From JACVRW01 sp963771715 (GTDB lineage Bacteria > Actinomycetota > Thermoleophilia > Solirubrobacterales > Thermoleophilaceae), in contig CAVYUQ010000004.1 in the NCBI GenBank assembly GCA_963771715.1, positions 1-64,000 on the forward strand: DNA of 64,000 nt, read 5' to 3'. Positions 8,520-16,794 of the stretch are shown here, one piece after another (positions within the stretch are counted from its first letter, which is position 1; every line of letters starts with the position of its first letter). Under the pieces are notes generated by a model that did not search any database, was not told the origin of the DNA, and saw only the letters and a program-made list of their open reading frames with translations. Position numbers and translations under genes: made by a program.

Positions 8520-8639
8520 CTAAAGCTTACGGGGCGCGCCAAGCGCCTCAAGCAAAACGAGCAGCCCTGCAAGGGTCACGGCGGAGCGGTAGGCCTTCGC
8601 CTGGAGGGTGAGGGATGTACGGCGGAGCTTCGAGGGCAT
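8520..8639 (-). CDS. small single-pass membrane protein (about 39 aa)
   Basis: A short frame with ATG codons at 8642 and 8639, directly behind GAGGAGG at 8644-8650. The product has a basic N-terminus (MPSKLRRTS) and one hydrophobic helix (AVTLAGLLVLLEAL), ending APRKL. The good ribosome site and the positive-inside pattern support a real gene, but its length makes chance possible. It is upstream of the GGDEF-EAL gene on the same strand, whose possible longer form would overlap it. Confidence 0.4.
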   Translation of the reverse strand: MPSKLRRTSLTLQAKAYRSAVTLAGLLVLLEALGAPRKL

Positions 8640-8800
8640 CATGCCTCCTCGATGAGGGTCGGGGTCGGACCGGCGGGTCCACCGGTCTGGACGGGTAGAT
8701 CGGCCCGTTGAGCGGTCTGTTTCAGCGACCGGTCCAGGCCTGGACACTTGGTTGAGGAACATTCGTCCAGGGCGGCGTGCCTAGGCAAGCCGCGTGGCCG

Positions 8801-9226
8801 CTACGTCGTCTTGACCACGTAAACGGAGCAGGGCGCCTTGTGCGTGACGCTGTTGGGCACGCTGCCGAGCACGCGCCTGTGCATGCCGCGATTGCCGATC
8901 ACGAGCAGGTCCGCGCCGCACTCCTCCGCCAGCCGGGTGAGCACGTCCGCAGGGTCGCCCTCGTCGATCATCGTCGTGCAGTCGATCTCGCGGTCCTTCA
9001 GGTCGAGCTCCGTCCTGTGCAGCATCTCCCGCACCCGGGCGTCCGGGTTCGAGGCCCATTGGAGCTCCACAGACGGCCCGTCCTGGGCCACCGGCTGGGC
9101 CGACTTCTGGGAGACGCTCAGGAGGACGAGCTTGGCGTCGAAGCGCCTCGCGATCTCGACGGCCGCCTCGACCGCCTTGGATGCCGTGGCCGATCCGTCG
9201 GTGCCTACAGCGACTGTTGAGAGCAT
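8801..9226 (-). CDS. universal stress protein (UspA family)
   Basis: A 141-residue Rossmann-like protein beginning MLSTVAVGTDGSATASKAV. The nucleotide-binding signature G-x2-G-x9-G-S/T is present (GNRGMHRRVLGSVPNSV near the C-terminus), so it is of the ATP-binding type. I use the ATG at 9226, which gives the family length; the frame is open to another ATG at 9265, and neither has a strong ribosome site. Single gene; role inferred as stress survival. Confidence 0.85.
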   Translation of the reverse strand: MLSTVAVGTDGSATASKAVEAAVEIARRFDAKLVLLSVSQKSAQPVAQDGPSVELQWASNPDARVREMLHRTELDLKDREIDCTTMIDEGDPADVLTRLAEECGADLLVIGNRGMHRRVLGSVPNSVTHKAPCSVYVVKTT

Positions 9227-9277
9227 CGGAGCGCGAGCATTCCAGACTCGCCGCGCCGTGTCCATGGCCGCTATGGG

Positions 9278-10636
9278 TTAGGCGGGCAGGCCGTCCTCGA
9301 GCGCATAGAGATGCCAGGGGTCGGTGACGCCCTTGAGGCTGTGCTCGCCGCGATCCCGGAAGCAAAGGCCCGATCCGACGACTAGATCCTTGACCGTGGA
9401 GGAGACGAGGATCTCGCTCGGCCCCGCGAGCGCCCCGACTCGAGCGCCGATGGCCACGGCGAGCCCCGACACGTCATCGCCGTCGGGCTTGATCTCGCCG
9501 GTGTGTAGTCCGGCGCGAAGCTCCACTCCAAGCCGGCCGACCGACGTGCATATGGCCTTGGCGCAGCGCACGCCGCGGGCGGGCCCGTCGAAGACCGCGA
9601 GGAAGCCATCGCCCAGCGTCTTGACCTCGCGTCCGCGGAAGCGCGCGAGCTGGGCGCGCGTGACCCTGTCGTGCTGCTCGCGGACCTCACGCCAGCGCCG
9701 GTCCCCCATCGTCGCCGCCTGGGCGGTCGAATCCACGATGTCGGTGAACAGAATCGTCGCGAGCACTCGATCAAACGCTTCGTCCTCGTCGCTTCGAACG
9801 CGCCCCAGGAATCGCTCGACCTCGTCGATGAGGGCTTCCTGCTCGCCGGCCCAGGGGAAATGGTCGCCGCCTGGGAGCTCCACGAACTCCGCGTCGGCTA
9901 TCTCGCCGGCCAGGAAGCGCCCGGCGCCGACCGGTTCGATGACGTCGTCGGCTCGATGGAGGACGAGCGTCGGCACGCCGATGGCGGGGAGCAGCCGGCG
10001 GATGTCCATCTCGCGGTACACCTGCTCCTGGGCGTAGATCGCGTTCGGGCTTGCCGATGAGCGCTGGAACCGCTCCCACCACGCAAGCATGCTCGCGTCG
10101 CCGGCGAGCGAGGGGTTGAAGAAGGGAAGTGATTCCTCCGCGTACTCCCGGGTTCCGTATGCGGCCCTGAGCCGGACGAGGTAGTCGTGCCATTCCTGCT
10201 CGGACCATTGCCATGGGTAGTCCGGTGCCTGGGTGCCTCGAGCCGCCGACGCATACAGGATCAGGCCCGAGACGGACTCCGGGTGGGTCGCGGCGAACAT
10301 CGCGCACATTGCTCCAGCATCCGAGAAGCCGAACAGCGAGGCGCGGTCGGTTCCCACCGCGGAGAGCACAGCCGCGAGGTCATCGACGAGGTCCTCGAGC
10401 GGTGGAAGGTGTTCGGGCGAGTAGCGGTCGGAGACGCCGGTTCCGCGCCGGTCGACGACAACCGTTCTCGCGAACGAGGAGAGCCTCTCGATGAACCGCG
10501 CGTAGAGCGGGTTCTCCCACACGAGATCGAGGTTGTTGAACGGGGGCAGGTAGACGAGATGTTCCGGGCCCTCGCCGACCACGGCGTAGCCGATCGCAAC
10601 GTCGCCGTTCCGCGCGTACCGGATTTCGGGCTTCAC
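9278..10636 (-). CDS. alpha/beta hydrolase fused to class III adenylate cyclase
   Basis: A 452-residue two-domain protein. Residues 1 to about 280 are an alpha/beta hydrolase with DRRGTGVSDR and nucleophile elbow GFSDAG; the catalytic His is likely in GGDHFPW. Residues about 290-445 are a class III nucleotide cyclase catalytic domain: ILFTDIVDST with the metal aspartates, KTLGDGFLAVFDGPA and LRAGLHTGEI. This fusion architecture is common in actinobacteria and proteobacteria and may couple a ligand or substrate to cAMP production, but no ligand is known. The start is GTG at 10636, with no clear ribosome site. Confidence 0.85.
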   Translation of the reverse strand: MKPEIRYARNGDVAIGYAVVGEGPEHLVYLPPFNNLDLVWENPLYARFIERLSSFARTVVVDRRGTGVSDRYSPEHLPPLEDLVDDLAAVLSAVGTDRASLFGFSDAGAMCAMFAATHPESVSGLILYASAARGTQAPDYPWQWSEQEWHDYLVRLRAAYGTREYAEESLPFFNPSLAGDASMLAWWERFQRSSASPNAIYAQEQVYREMDIRRLLPAIGVPTLVLHRADDVIEPVGAGRFLAGEIADAEFVELPGGDHFPWAGEQEALIDEVERFLGRVRSDEDEAFDRVLATILFTDIVDSTAQAATMGDRRWREVREQHDRVTRAQLARFRGREVKTLGDGFLAVFDGPARGVRCAKAICTSVGRLGVELRAGLHTGEIKPDGDDVSGLAVAIGARVGALAGPSEILVSSTVKDLVVGSGLCFRDRGEHSLKGVTDPWHLYALEDGLPA

Positions 10637-10732
10637 GCGCCAATACTACGGGGGTCGAACATCCGTCCAGTGCCGTGCGCGTCTGCCAAGCGGCGTGCCC
10701 CGGATGGCGACGTTGGGGTTAACCCGCCCCGC

Positions 10733-11313
10733 ATGACCCTCGCCCTCGCCTTTTTCTTGCTGCTCCTGACCGTCCCGCTCTTCGGCGGGCGCCTGAGCCG
10801 CCTCGAGACCGTCCGGCTGCGCTGGCTGTGGCTCGCGTTTCTCGCGTTCGGGGTGCAGGTGGTGCTCGTCACGGTCGTGCCCGAGGGCGACACCGGTTTG
10901 CACCGCGGGCTCCATCTCGCCACCTACGTCTTGGTCGGCGCGTGCGTCGTGCGGAATTTGGATCTGCGCTTCCTGTGGGTGGCCGCGCTCGGCGGGCTTT
11001 TGAATTTCGTCGCCATCGTCGCCAATGGGGGCGTGATGCCGGCGTCGCGGGGGGCGCTCTGCGGCCGCCGGGCCTCGATGTCCGGTCGGGTTCGTTCGCG
11101 AACTCGGATGCTGTGGACGACGCACGTCTTGCTTTCCTCGGCGACGTCTTCGCCATCCCCGCCGGCTGGCCGGGCGCGAACGTGTTCAGCGTGGGAGACG
11201 TGGTGATGGTGCTGGGGGTGTTCCTTGCGCTTCACGCGGCGGCCGGCTCGCGGCTAGCTGGGTCCTCACGAACAGCGCTCCCCCGATCGCAAGGATCACC
11301 AGCAGCGCGATAG
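10733..11313 (+). CDS. DUF5317 membrane protein, frameshifted as read
   Basis: The first frame from the ATG at 10733 gives four hydrophobic segments and the family stretch FVAIVANGGVMPAS; the second frame continues with GLDVRSGSFANSDAV, LGDVFAIP and VFSVGDVVMVLGVFLAL, which is the DUF5317 C-terminal signature. The break falls at a run of six G at about 11048, so a homopolymer error is likely. The true end is probably near 11260; the open frame runs to 11313 and overlaps the convergent VTT gene. Confidence 0.65.
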
Positions 11314-11887
11314 CCGTCAGGGCTTCCGGCGAGGTGAGATTGCCGAGGCTCCCGCCGAGTGCCGTGTAGGCGAAGACCTTGGGCGCCCCGCCTATGAGCG
11401 TGCCGAGCACCATGGCTTTGTAAGTGAGGTGCGTGAGCCCCGCGCTGTAGTTGACGAGGCCCCAGGGCAGCAGCGGGACGATGCGCGACTCCATGACCGC
11501 GACCGCGCCGTTCTCGGTGAGGAAGTCCTCGATTCGTTTCGTGCGGCGGGGGAGGAGCTTGCCGCGGTGCTCGCCGGCGAGCCTTCTCGAGACCGCCATC
11601 TGCGCGAGCGAAGCCAGCGTGACGCCGGCGAGCGCGAGCGGCGTGCCGGCCGCGGTGCCGAACAGCAGCCCGGCCGCGCCGGCCAGGATCACCCAGGCGA
11701 TGAGGAAGTTGGCGAGGACGAAGAGCGGCACGAAGAGGAACGGCGCGGCCGGGCCGAGGTCGTTGCCGAAGTCGCGCGCCTCGTCGGAGGACGGGATCGA
11801 TCCGGTGGCGAGCGCGATGGCGAAGACCACGCCGACAAGCGCCGCGTAAAGCGCGATCCTGGTGATCGCCGGCCGGCGCGAGTCCAT
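11186..11887 (-). CDS. TVP38/TMEM64-type (VTT domain) membrane protein
   Basis: A 233-residue polytopic membrane protein. The VTT signature is seen as a glycine-rich re-entrant region (LAGAAGLLFGTAAGTPLA) followed by ESRIVPLLPWGLVNYSAGLT and GTLIGGAPKVFAYTALGG. Members of this superfamily (DedA and VTT) are lipid scramblases or transporters; the substrate here is unknown. Start ATG at 11887. Its 3' end overlaps the convergent DUF5317 frame, suggesting one of the two ends is distorted by an indel. Confidence 0.8.
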   Translation of the reverse strand: MDSRRPAITRIALYAALVGVVFAIALATGSIPSSDEARDFGNDLGPAAPFLFVPLFVLANFLIAWVILAGAAGLLFGTAAGTPLALAGVTLASLAQMAVSRRLAGEHRGKLLPRRTKRIEDFLTENGAVAVMESRIVPLLPWGLVNYSAGLTHLTYKAMVLGTLIGGAPKVFAYTALGGSLGNLTSPEALTAIALLVILAIGGALFVRTQLAASRPPREAQGTPPAPSPRLPR

Positions 11888-11932
11888 GAGTCGAGGGTAG
11901 ATCGTGCGGCGGGCGGGCTACGATCGATTTCG

Positions 11933-12300
11933 GTGACGGCGCGAGCGCTGCGAAAGCTGTGCCTCGGGTTCCCGGGCGCGAGCGAGACCTTCCCGTTCGG
12001 CCCGGAGACCTCGGTGTTCAAGGTCGAGGGCAAGCTGTTCGCGATCAGCGCTTTGGCTGCCGTCGCCGCTGAAGGTGTCGCTGAAGTGCGAGCCCGACCT
12101 GGCGGAGCAGCTGCGCGCGGCTCACTCAGGCGATCGTGCCCGGCTATCACCTCAACAAGCGCCACTGGAACACGGTGACGCTGGACGGCTCCGTATCCGA
12201 CGCCATGGTGCGCGACATGGTGGAGGACTCCTACGACCTGATCGTGGCGGCGATGCCGCGAGCGGTGCGAGAGCGGCTGGGCTGGACGGTCTCGGCCTGA
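11933..12300 (+). CDS. MmcQ/YjbR family DNA-binding-like protein, two frameshifts as read
   Basis: The GTG at 11933 opens a frame with RKLCLGFPGASETFPFGPE and VFKVEGKLFAISAL, the start of the MmcQ/YjbR fold. The rest is spread over other frames: PLKVSLKCEPDLAEQLRAAH, then IVPGYHLNKRHWNTVTLDG and DLIVAAMPRAVRERLGW, which completes the family. Breaks are near 12060 and 12122. About 122 residues when joined. The stop overlaps the start of the next gene as TGATG, so the two are coupled. Confidence 0.65.
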
Positions 12301-12695
12301 TGTCGGAGGAGAACGTGGAGCTGGCGCGAGCCGCGATCGACGCGTTCAACCGCGGCGATCTGGAGTGGCTACTCGAGCGAATCGACGACGACTTCGAGTT
12401 CGACTGGACCCGAAGCCGCGGCCCGCTGGCGGCGATCTACCGCGGCCCGGACGGCCTCACGGAGTTCCTGCGCGAGCAGTGGGAGACGTTCGAGTCATTC
12501 GCCATGGAGCCGTCGGAGTTCATCGACCGCGGCCGGCACGTGGTGGTGCCGAACACGGTGCGCGCCCGGGGCCGAAACGGAATCGAGGTCTCAGCGGAGG
12601 CGAACCACGTGTTCACGCTCGAGCCCGACGGCCGGGTCGCGCGCGTGGCGATGTACCAGCGGCTGGACGAGGCGCTGGCGGCGACCAGCGTCTGA
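12300..12695 (+). CDS. SnoaL-like (NTF2 fold) protein
   Basis: A 131-residue protein starting MSEENVELARAAIDAFNRGD, typical of the SnoaL-like/NTF2-fold family, with DFEFDWTRSRGPLAAIYRG and a C-terminal ANHVFTLEPDGRVARVAMY strand pair. The fold binds small hydrophobic ligands; no reaction can be assigned. The ATG overlaps the upstream TGA. A paralogue with the same MSDENVELV start lies at 41880-42269. Confidence 0.8.
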   Translation: MSEENVELARAAIDAFNRGDLEWLLERIDDDFEFDWTRSRGPLAAIYRGPDGLTEFLREQWETFESFAMEPSEFIDRGRHVVVPNTVRARGRNGIEVSAEANHVFTLEPDGRVARVAMYQRLDEALAATSV

Positions 12696-12697
12696 CC

Positions 12698-12781
12698 ATG
12701 TCCACAAACGACTCGGATGACATAGCTGAGGCGGATCGCCGGCTGGCTGCTGTTCGCGCGCGGATCGCAGAGGTCAAGTAA
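12698..12781 (+). CDS. possible 27-codon ORF after the SnoaL-like gene
   Basis: An ATG two bases after the SnoaL-like stop opens 27 codons (MSTNDSDDIAEADRRLAAVR). It is amphipathic and charged, and close enough for coupled translation, but no ribosome site is seen and the sequence is not recognised. It may be a residue left at the edge of the adjacent integrated segment. Confidence 0.2.
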   Translation: MSTNDSDDIAEADRRLAAVRARIAEVK

Positions 12782-12830
12782 TTCGCGCGTGGCACTTATG
12801 GCAGCTGTCAGGGACGGACGCGGACGCCGT

Positions 12831-13110
12831 ATCCGGCCCATATCCGGCCCACGAGGGGCGCGCCGAGACGGCTGAGCTGAACCGCGGGCCGTCTTCGGAG
12901 ACGAAGGCGCAGCCGAGCCAGCGGCGATTAGTAGTGGTTCAAGGCAGGCCCGTTCGAGCGCAAGGTTCGATTGCGCCGAGACCGGTGCGCGCCACCCGTC
13001 GCGAGCGTGAACCCGCAATCCGGCCCATATCCGGCCCATAGCGAGCGCGCCGAGCTCACGCATCGAGACGCAGGCCGTCTCCGGACGCTTAGCCGCGGCC
13101 GAGCCTGTGG
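12831..13110. repeat. diverged direct repeats with CCGGCCCA motifs, gene-free segment
   Basis: The 580 bp between 12782 and 13362 hold no convincing gene. Two copies of ATCCGGCCCATATCCGGCCCA (first 20 bases identical) begin at 12831 and 13019, followed in both by GCGCCGAG and, about 65 bases on, by GGCCGTCT-CGGA. The unit is thus a diverged tandem repeat of about 188 bp. A third, single copy of the core lies after the integrase gene at 15674. These may be arm-type integrase sites or remains of an attachment region. Confidence 0.6.
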
Positions 13111-13362
13111 CGGCCCACCGCTAGTTCGGGGCGGGCGGTTCAGCTTGTCCCGCCGGAGGTCGCAAGCAACGCCGGCCTCCAGGTCCGCCCGGGGCAGTTG
13201 CTGGCGAGGTCGCGCGGGCCGGGCCAGTGGAGTACGAGCCGACGCGGGAGCATCGAGGTGCGGGTAACGGGTGAGCACGGTTCGGGGAGCGGGGGCGAAA
13301 GGTCGTGGTCGTGATGCTTATCGGTGGGAGTCATTCAGATCGCATTCATAAAGGACAGATGA

Positions 13363-13947
13363 TTGGACACACGATCAGACATACCTCGTAAACTCGACAC
13401 CATCACGGTCCTGGACGATCTCGCGCGTGATCTCGGGCTCAGCGAGCGCACGCTGCGCCGCGCCGTGGCCAGCGGCACGATCCGTGCCGAGCGCCCGAGC
13501 CCGCGCCGGCTGCGTCTCAGTGACGACGAGCGGGAGTGGGTGCTGCGCCATTGGCCGACTGTGGCGCGGCTGCGAGAGGAGCTGCGCAAGGAGCCGTCCG
13601 TCCGCCTCGCGGTGTTGTTCGGCTCGAGCGCGCGCGGGCGCGAGCACCGGCGGAGCGACATCGACCTGCTCGTCGAGCTCGACACCCCCAGCCGGGACCG
13701 CCTGGCGGGGCTCGAGGAGCGACTCTCCTCCGCCGCCGGCCGCGAGGTGCAGCTCGTCTCCGCTCGCGACGCCCAGGCCTCGCCCGGGCTGCTCGCCGAC
13801 GCCCTGCGCGACGGGCGGGTGGTGGTCGACCGCGACGGACTCTGGGCGCACCTTAAACGCCGTGAGTCTTCGATCCGACGCGCCGCCGAGCTCCGCGATC
13901 AGGAATTGCTCGAGCGCGCACTGCGGCCGCTTGAAACCGCCCGGTGA
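13363..13947 (+). CDS. mntA: MNT-family nucleotidyltransferase antitoxin (MntA-like) with N-terminal HTH
   Basis: A 194-residue protein. An N-terminal helix-turn-helix (LARDLGLSERTLRRAVASG) is followed by a minimal nucleotidyltransferase domain with GSSARGREHRRSDIDLLVEL: Gly87-Ser88 and metal-binding Asp99 and Asp101. In characterised pairs MntA adenylylates the HEPN toxin to silence it. The TTG at 13363 is chosen because AAGGA lies seven bases upstream. It overlaps hepT by four bases (GTGA), so the two are translated together. The HTH suggests autoregulation. It is part of a segment with an integrase. Confidence 0.85.
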   Translation: MDTRSDIPRKLDTITVLDDLARDLGLSERTLRRAVASGTIRAERPSPRRLRLSDDEREWVLRHWPTVARLREELRKEPSVRLAVLFGSSARGREHRRSDIDLLVELDTPSRDRLAGLEERLSSAAGREVQLVSARDAQASPGLLADALRDGRVVVDRDGLWAHLKRRESSIRRAAELRDQELLERALRPLETAR

Positions 13948-14471
13948 CCGACGCGCCGCTCGAGGCGAGCGATCCGCAGCGGGCCGCCGTCGTGAAGCGA
14001 AAGGTGCTGGAGCGGCTAACGGACGTAGCGCGTCACTACCGCGCGCTCGACGCCGCGATGGCGGTGTTCGGCGAAGGCTTCGTGCGCGATCACTTCGCGC
14101 TCGCAGCCGCCTCCGAGCACCCGATGGAGCTAAACAGGGTGAAGGCAATCGAGCGAGGCGTCGACCAGCTCTTCAACTACGTGGCGGAGCTCGGCGCGCT
14201 GGGCCTCGAGCTGGCAGAGCTCCGGGCGCCGGACGACGAGTCGAGCGCGCGGGGCGAGCTGAGGACGCTGCGCGAGATCGGAGTGATCGACGAGCAACTC
14301 CGCGACCAACTCACACGGGTCGCCAGCGTCCGCAATCGCATGGTGCACGACTATGTCAGGGTCGCCGCAATGGACGTCCATGAAGCTGCGCGCCTCGTTC
14401 ACGCCGCGCTGCCCCGCTTCGTCACCGCGTACCAGCGGTGGCTGCGAGCCGGGTTCCCACCGACGAGGTAG
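13944..14471 (+). CDS. hepT: HEPN-domain toxin (HepT-like ribonuclease)
   Basis: A 175-residue all-helical protein. The HEPN ribonuclease motif Rx4HxY is exact: RNRMVHDY, Arg130, His135 and Tyr137, where the tyrosine is the residue adenylylated by MntA in studied systems. The usual length is about 140, so this one has some 30 extra N-terminal residues. It starts with a GTG overlapping the end of mntA. The predicted role is a toxin that cleaves RNA when the antitoxin is lost, stabilising the linked integrase segment or acting in defence. Confidence 0.85.
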   Translation: MTDAPLEASDPQRAAVVKRKVLERLTDVARHYRALDAAMAVFGEGFVRDHFALAAASEHPMELNRVKAIERGVDQLFNYVAELGALGLELAELRAPDDESSARGELRTLREIGVIDEQLRDQLTRVASVRNRMVHDYVRVAAMDVHEAARLVHAALPRFVTAYQRWLRAGFPPTR

Positions 14472-14525
14472 CAGGCCGGCGCCGCGCGGCCCCCTGGCCC
14501 GGATTGGGTCGCCGGGAGGATCGAC

Positions 14526-15647
14526 GTGATCGAGAGGCGACAGCGGCGCGGCCGTGATGGTCGCACCTACTCGGTCTACCGAGTCCGCTGGCACGACGCC
14601 GACGGCGCCGAGCGCAACAAGACGCTCCCGCGCGGCTCGACCCGTCGCGACGCCGAGGCCTTCGAGCGTCGCGTCTACATGCTTAAGCGGATCGGCGACC
14701 TGGACGTGCTTGACCGCGGCCGGGAGACACTTGCGGAGTTCGCCGAGGAATGGTGGGAGCTGTACGCCCGCGTCAACCTCGCCCGCGCGACTCTGGTGCG
14801 CTACACAGAGGTCTGGAACACACATACGCTCCCGCGCCTGGGGCACATCCCTCTCCGCGAGCTCACGCCGGAGGGCATTACCCGCTTCCGGCTCGATCTC
14901 GAGCGAGCGGGTGCGGGTCAGGCCACCGTCAGGAAGGCCCTCTCGATGCTCCAGGGCATCCTCTCGCGGGCTGTCGAGTGGCAACGCATCGCCTCGAACC
15001 CGGTCGCCGTCGTGCGCAAGCCGTCCGCCAAGCGTCAGCGCGAGGTCGTCGTCCTCGAACCCGAGCGTGTCGAGTCGCTCCGACGTCATCTGATCGACTG
15101 CGGTGCGATCGGCGACGCGGTGCTCGTCTCTGTCCTGGCCTATGCCGGACTCAGGCCGTGGAGCGAAGCGGTGACCCTCGCCTGGGCCGATGTGCGGGAG
15201 CGCACACTGCGTGTGTATGCATCCAAGACGCGCCGCGAGCGGACGATCGACCTGCTTGCGCCGCTTCGAGCGGACCTCGCGGAGTGGCGGCTGGCGTGCG
15301 GCCGACCCGGCGGCCGAGCACTCGTCCTGCCCTACTCTGGCCGCGCTTGGACGGACCACGACGTGCGCAACTGGCGTCGGCGTGTCTGGAAGCCGGCGAT
15401 CAAGGCCTGCGAGCTCGACCCGGCGATCGTTCCCTACGACCTGCGCCACTCGTTCGCGTCGCTCCTGATCCACGAGAAGCGGCTGTCGATCGTCGAGATC
15501 GCCGACCAGATGGGTCACGCGCCGACGATGACCTCGGACACGTATGGCCACGTCATGCGCGAGCTGCGCGAGGCGGAGCCAGTGTCGGCCGAGGATCAGA
15601 TCCGCCGCGCACGTGAGCGAGTCTTCGCCAAGCGGAAGGCGAGCTGA
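14526..15647 (+). CDS. tyrosine recombinase / phage-type integrase
   Basis: A 373-residue integrase. The N-terminal arm-binding domain contains YRVRWHDADG, then a SAM-like core-binding domain (about residues 66-165), then the catalytic domain with Arg210 (AYAGLRP), Lys234, Arg307 (PYDLRHSF), His331 (MGHAP) and the nucleophile Tyr340 (SDTYGHV). The first His of the HxxR box is Tyr304. The GTG at 14526 follows GGGAGGA. It sits 98 bp from the 3' end of tRNA-Thr(CGT), with a CCGGCCCA-type repeat between, as expected for an element integrated at a tRNA. Confidence 0.9.
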   Translation: MIERRQRRGRDGRTYSVYRVRWHDADGAERNKTLPRGSTRRDAEAFERRVYMLKRIGDLDVLDRGRETLAEFAEEWWELYARVNLARATLVRYTEVWNTHTLPRLGHIPLRELTPEGITRFRLDLERAGAGQATVRKALSMLQGILSRAVEWQRIASNPVAVVRKPSAKRQREVVVLEPERVESLRRHLIDCGAIGDAVLVSVLAYAGLRPWSEAVTLAWADVRERTLRVYASKTRRERTIDLLAPLRADLAEWRLACGRPGGRALVLPYSGRAWTDHDVRNWRRRVWKPAIKACELDPAIVPYDLRHSFASLLIHEKRLSIVEIADQMGHAPTMTSDTYGHVMRELREAEPVSAEDQIRRARERVFAKRKAS

Positions 15648-15673
15648 CCCGTGCAGCGGACCCTCTCAGTCCC

Positions 15674-15699
15674 TTCCGGCCCAGATCCGGCCCACGAGA
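15674..15699. repeat. third copy of the CCGGCCCA repeat, between integrase and tRNA-Thr
   Basis: TTCCGGCCCAGATCCGGCCC followed by ACGAGA repeats the core seen at 12831 (ATCCGGCCCATATCCGGCCC then ACGAGG). Copies on both sides of the mntA-hepT-integrase block suggest integrase arm sites or element ends. Confidence 0.55.
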
Positions 15700-15745
15700 C
15701 GGCAATACGAGGAACCGGAACACTCGAATCCCGCTCTACAGGCGA

Positions 15746-15819
15746 AGCCGACGGTGGGATTCGAACCCACGACCCCCGCTTTACGAGAGCGGTGCTCTGG
15801 CCATCTGAGCTACGTCGGC
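15746..15819 (-). tRNA. tRNA-Thr(CGT)
   Basis: A 74-nt cloverleaf on the minus strand with acceptor GCCGACG/CGTCGGC, anticodon stem CCGCT/AGCGG and loop centre CGT (decodes ACG). CCA is not encoded. The 3' end points toward the integrase gene, the classic arrangement for a tRNA attachment site. Confidence 0.95.
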
Positions 15820-15900
15820 GTCGGTCGCCGAGTGTAGCCCGAGCCTTCCGGTCGGTCGCGGTTAGGGGGCGAGCTCGCCGCGCGCGAGCTTGTCCCGTGA

Positions 15901-16202
15901 GTGGAGATCATCGTCGCGCGCACCCGCCGCGCGCGCCTGCTCGGCCTTGCCCTGCGGCGCCGCCCGCCGCCGGGCCGCGCCCTGCTCCTGCCGCGCTGCC
16001 GCTCGGTCCACACCTTCGGCATGCGCTTCGCGCTCGACCTCGTCTGGCTCGACCGCCGCGGCAACGTGCTGCGCATCGACGAGGGCGTGCCGCCCCGAAG
16101 AGATCCGCACCCGTCGAACGGCCGCCGCCGTGATCGAGGCACCTGCCGGCGAGGGCCGCCGAGCGGCGGCTGCCTGGGCCGCATCCCGTCGCTCTGGAAT
16201 GA
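15901..16202 (+). CDS. DUF192 family protein, frameshifted as read
   Basis: From GTG 15901 the frame gives LLLPRCRSVHTFGMRFALDL and VWLDRRGNVLRIDEGVPP, the DUF192 signature. Near 16095 the frame must change to reach RRTAAAVIEAPAGEGRR, the family C-terminus. About 100 residues in total. DUF192 proteins are small beta-barrel proteins of unknown function. The end is placed at a TGA at 16200-16202 in a third frame and is uncertain. Confidence 0.6.
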
Positions 16203-16210
16203 TTCCGCCC

Positions 16211-16548
16211 ATGGCAGAGGAAGCACCCAACCGCTGGCTCGAGGCCTTCGACCCGCGGGTGCCGCTCTATCGCGACACCTACAACGAGTACCTCGTCTTC
16301 ATCGTGTCGGCCATCGGCGCGGTCGCGGGCACCCAGGTGCCGCTCTACCTGATCATGGCGCTCACCGACCTGTGGCCGGTCGAGGTCTTCGTGCCGGCCT
16401 GCATGGTCTTCGAGCTGGCCGTGATCTTCGGCATCGCCCGCCCTCAGATGAAGCCGAGGGAGCGCGTTGCTGGGCGCTCCTGTGGTCCTTCGCCACGGGC
16501 GTGCTCGCCATCTGCTTCTACTACCTCGTCGCCGAGCCGACGCTCTAG
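16211..16548 (+). CDS. small membrane protein with three hydrophobic segments, frameshifted as read
   Basis: The ATG at 16211 starts MAEEAPNRWLEAFDPRVPLY, then helices YLVFIVSAIGAVAGTQVPLY and VFVPACMVFELAVIFGIA. After a break near 16465 the other frame supplies WALLWSFATGVLAICFYYLV and ends at EPTL. The joined protein has about 111 residues and three membrane helices. Not recognised. It converges with the next gene; the stops overlap by a few bases. Confidence 0.5.
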
Positions 16549-16785
16549 CCGCTACCCGGCTCCACGTGGCAGTCCTCCTGGAACTTGTCCCTGAACACCT
16601 CCCCGGCCTTGCTGTTCGCCTGGGTGATGCCGTGAAGCGCCTGGTCGGCGGCGGATACGAACACCACCGGTCCGGCTCCCCGGGAACGATGCACACCCAG
16701 TTCGTTCTCGCTCCGGCTCCCGCAGGCAACGCTAGGGCCAGCGCTAGGCGACAGCGGCGACCGTTGTCTGGACGAGTCGCCTCAT
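16545..16785 (-). CDS. small secreted protein, two frameshifts as read
   Basis: An ATG at 16785 behind a perfect AGGAGG opens MRRLVQTTVAAVA, then hits a stop. The adjacent frame continues a signal peptide (ALALALPAGAGA) and NWVCIVPGEP; a third frame gives VVFVSAADQALHGITQAN, AGEVFRDKFQEDCHVEPGSG and a stop. Joined, it is an exported protein of about 80 residues with two cysteines. Codon structure and the strong ribosome site argue for a real gene. I do not recognise the family. Confidence 0.5.
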
Positions 16786-16794
16786 CTGGGCCTC

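Noticed and set aside
8643..8800. Possible promoter or terminator with GGTCC/CCGGTC repeats
   Set aside because: Only short GC-rich repeats; nothing above background for this base composition.
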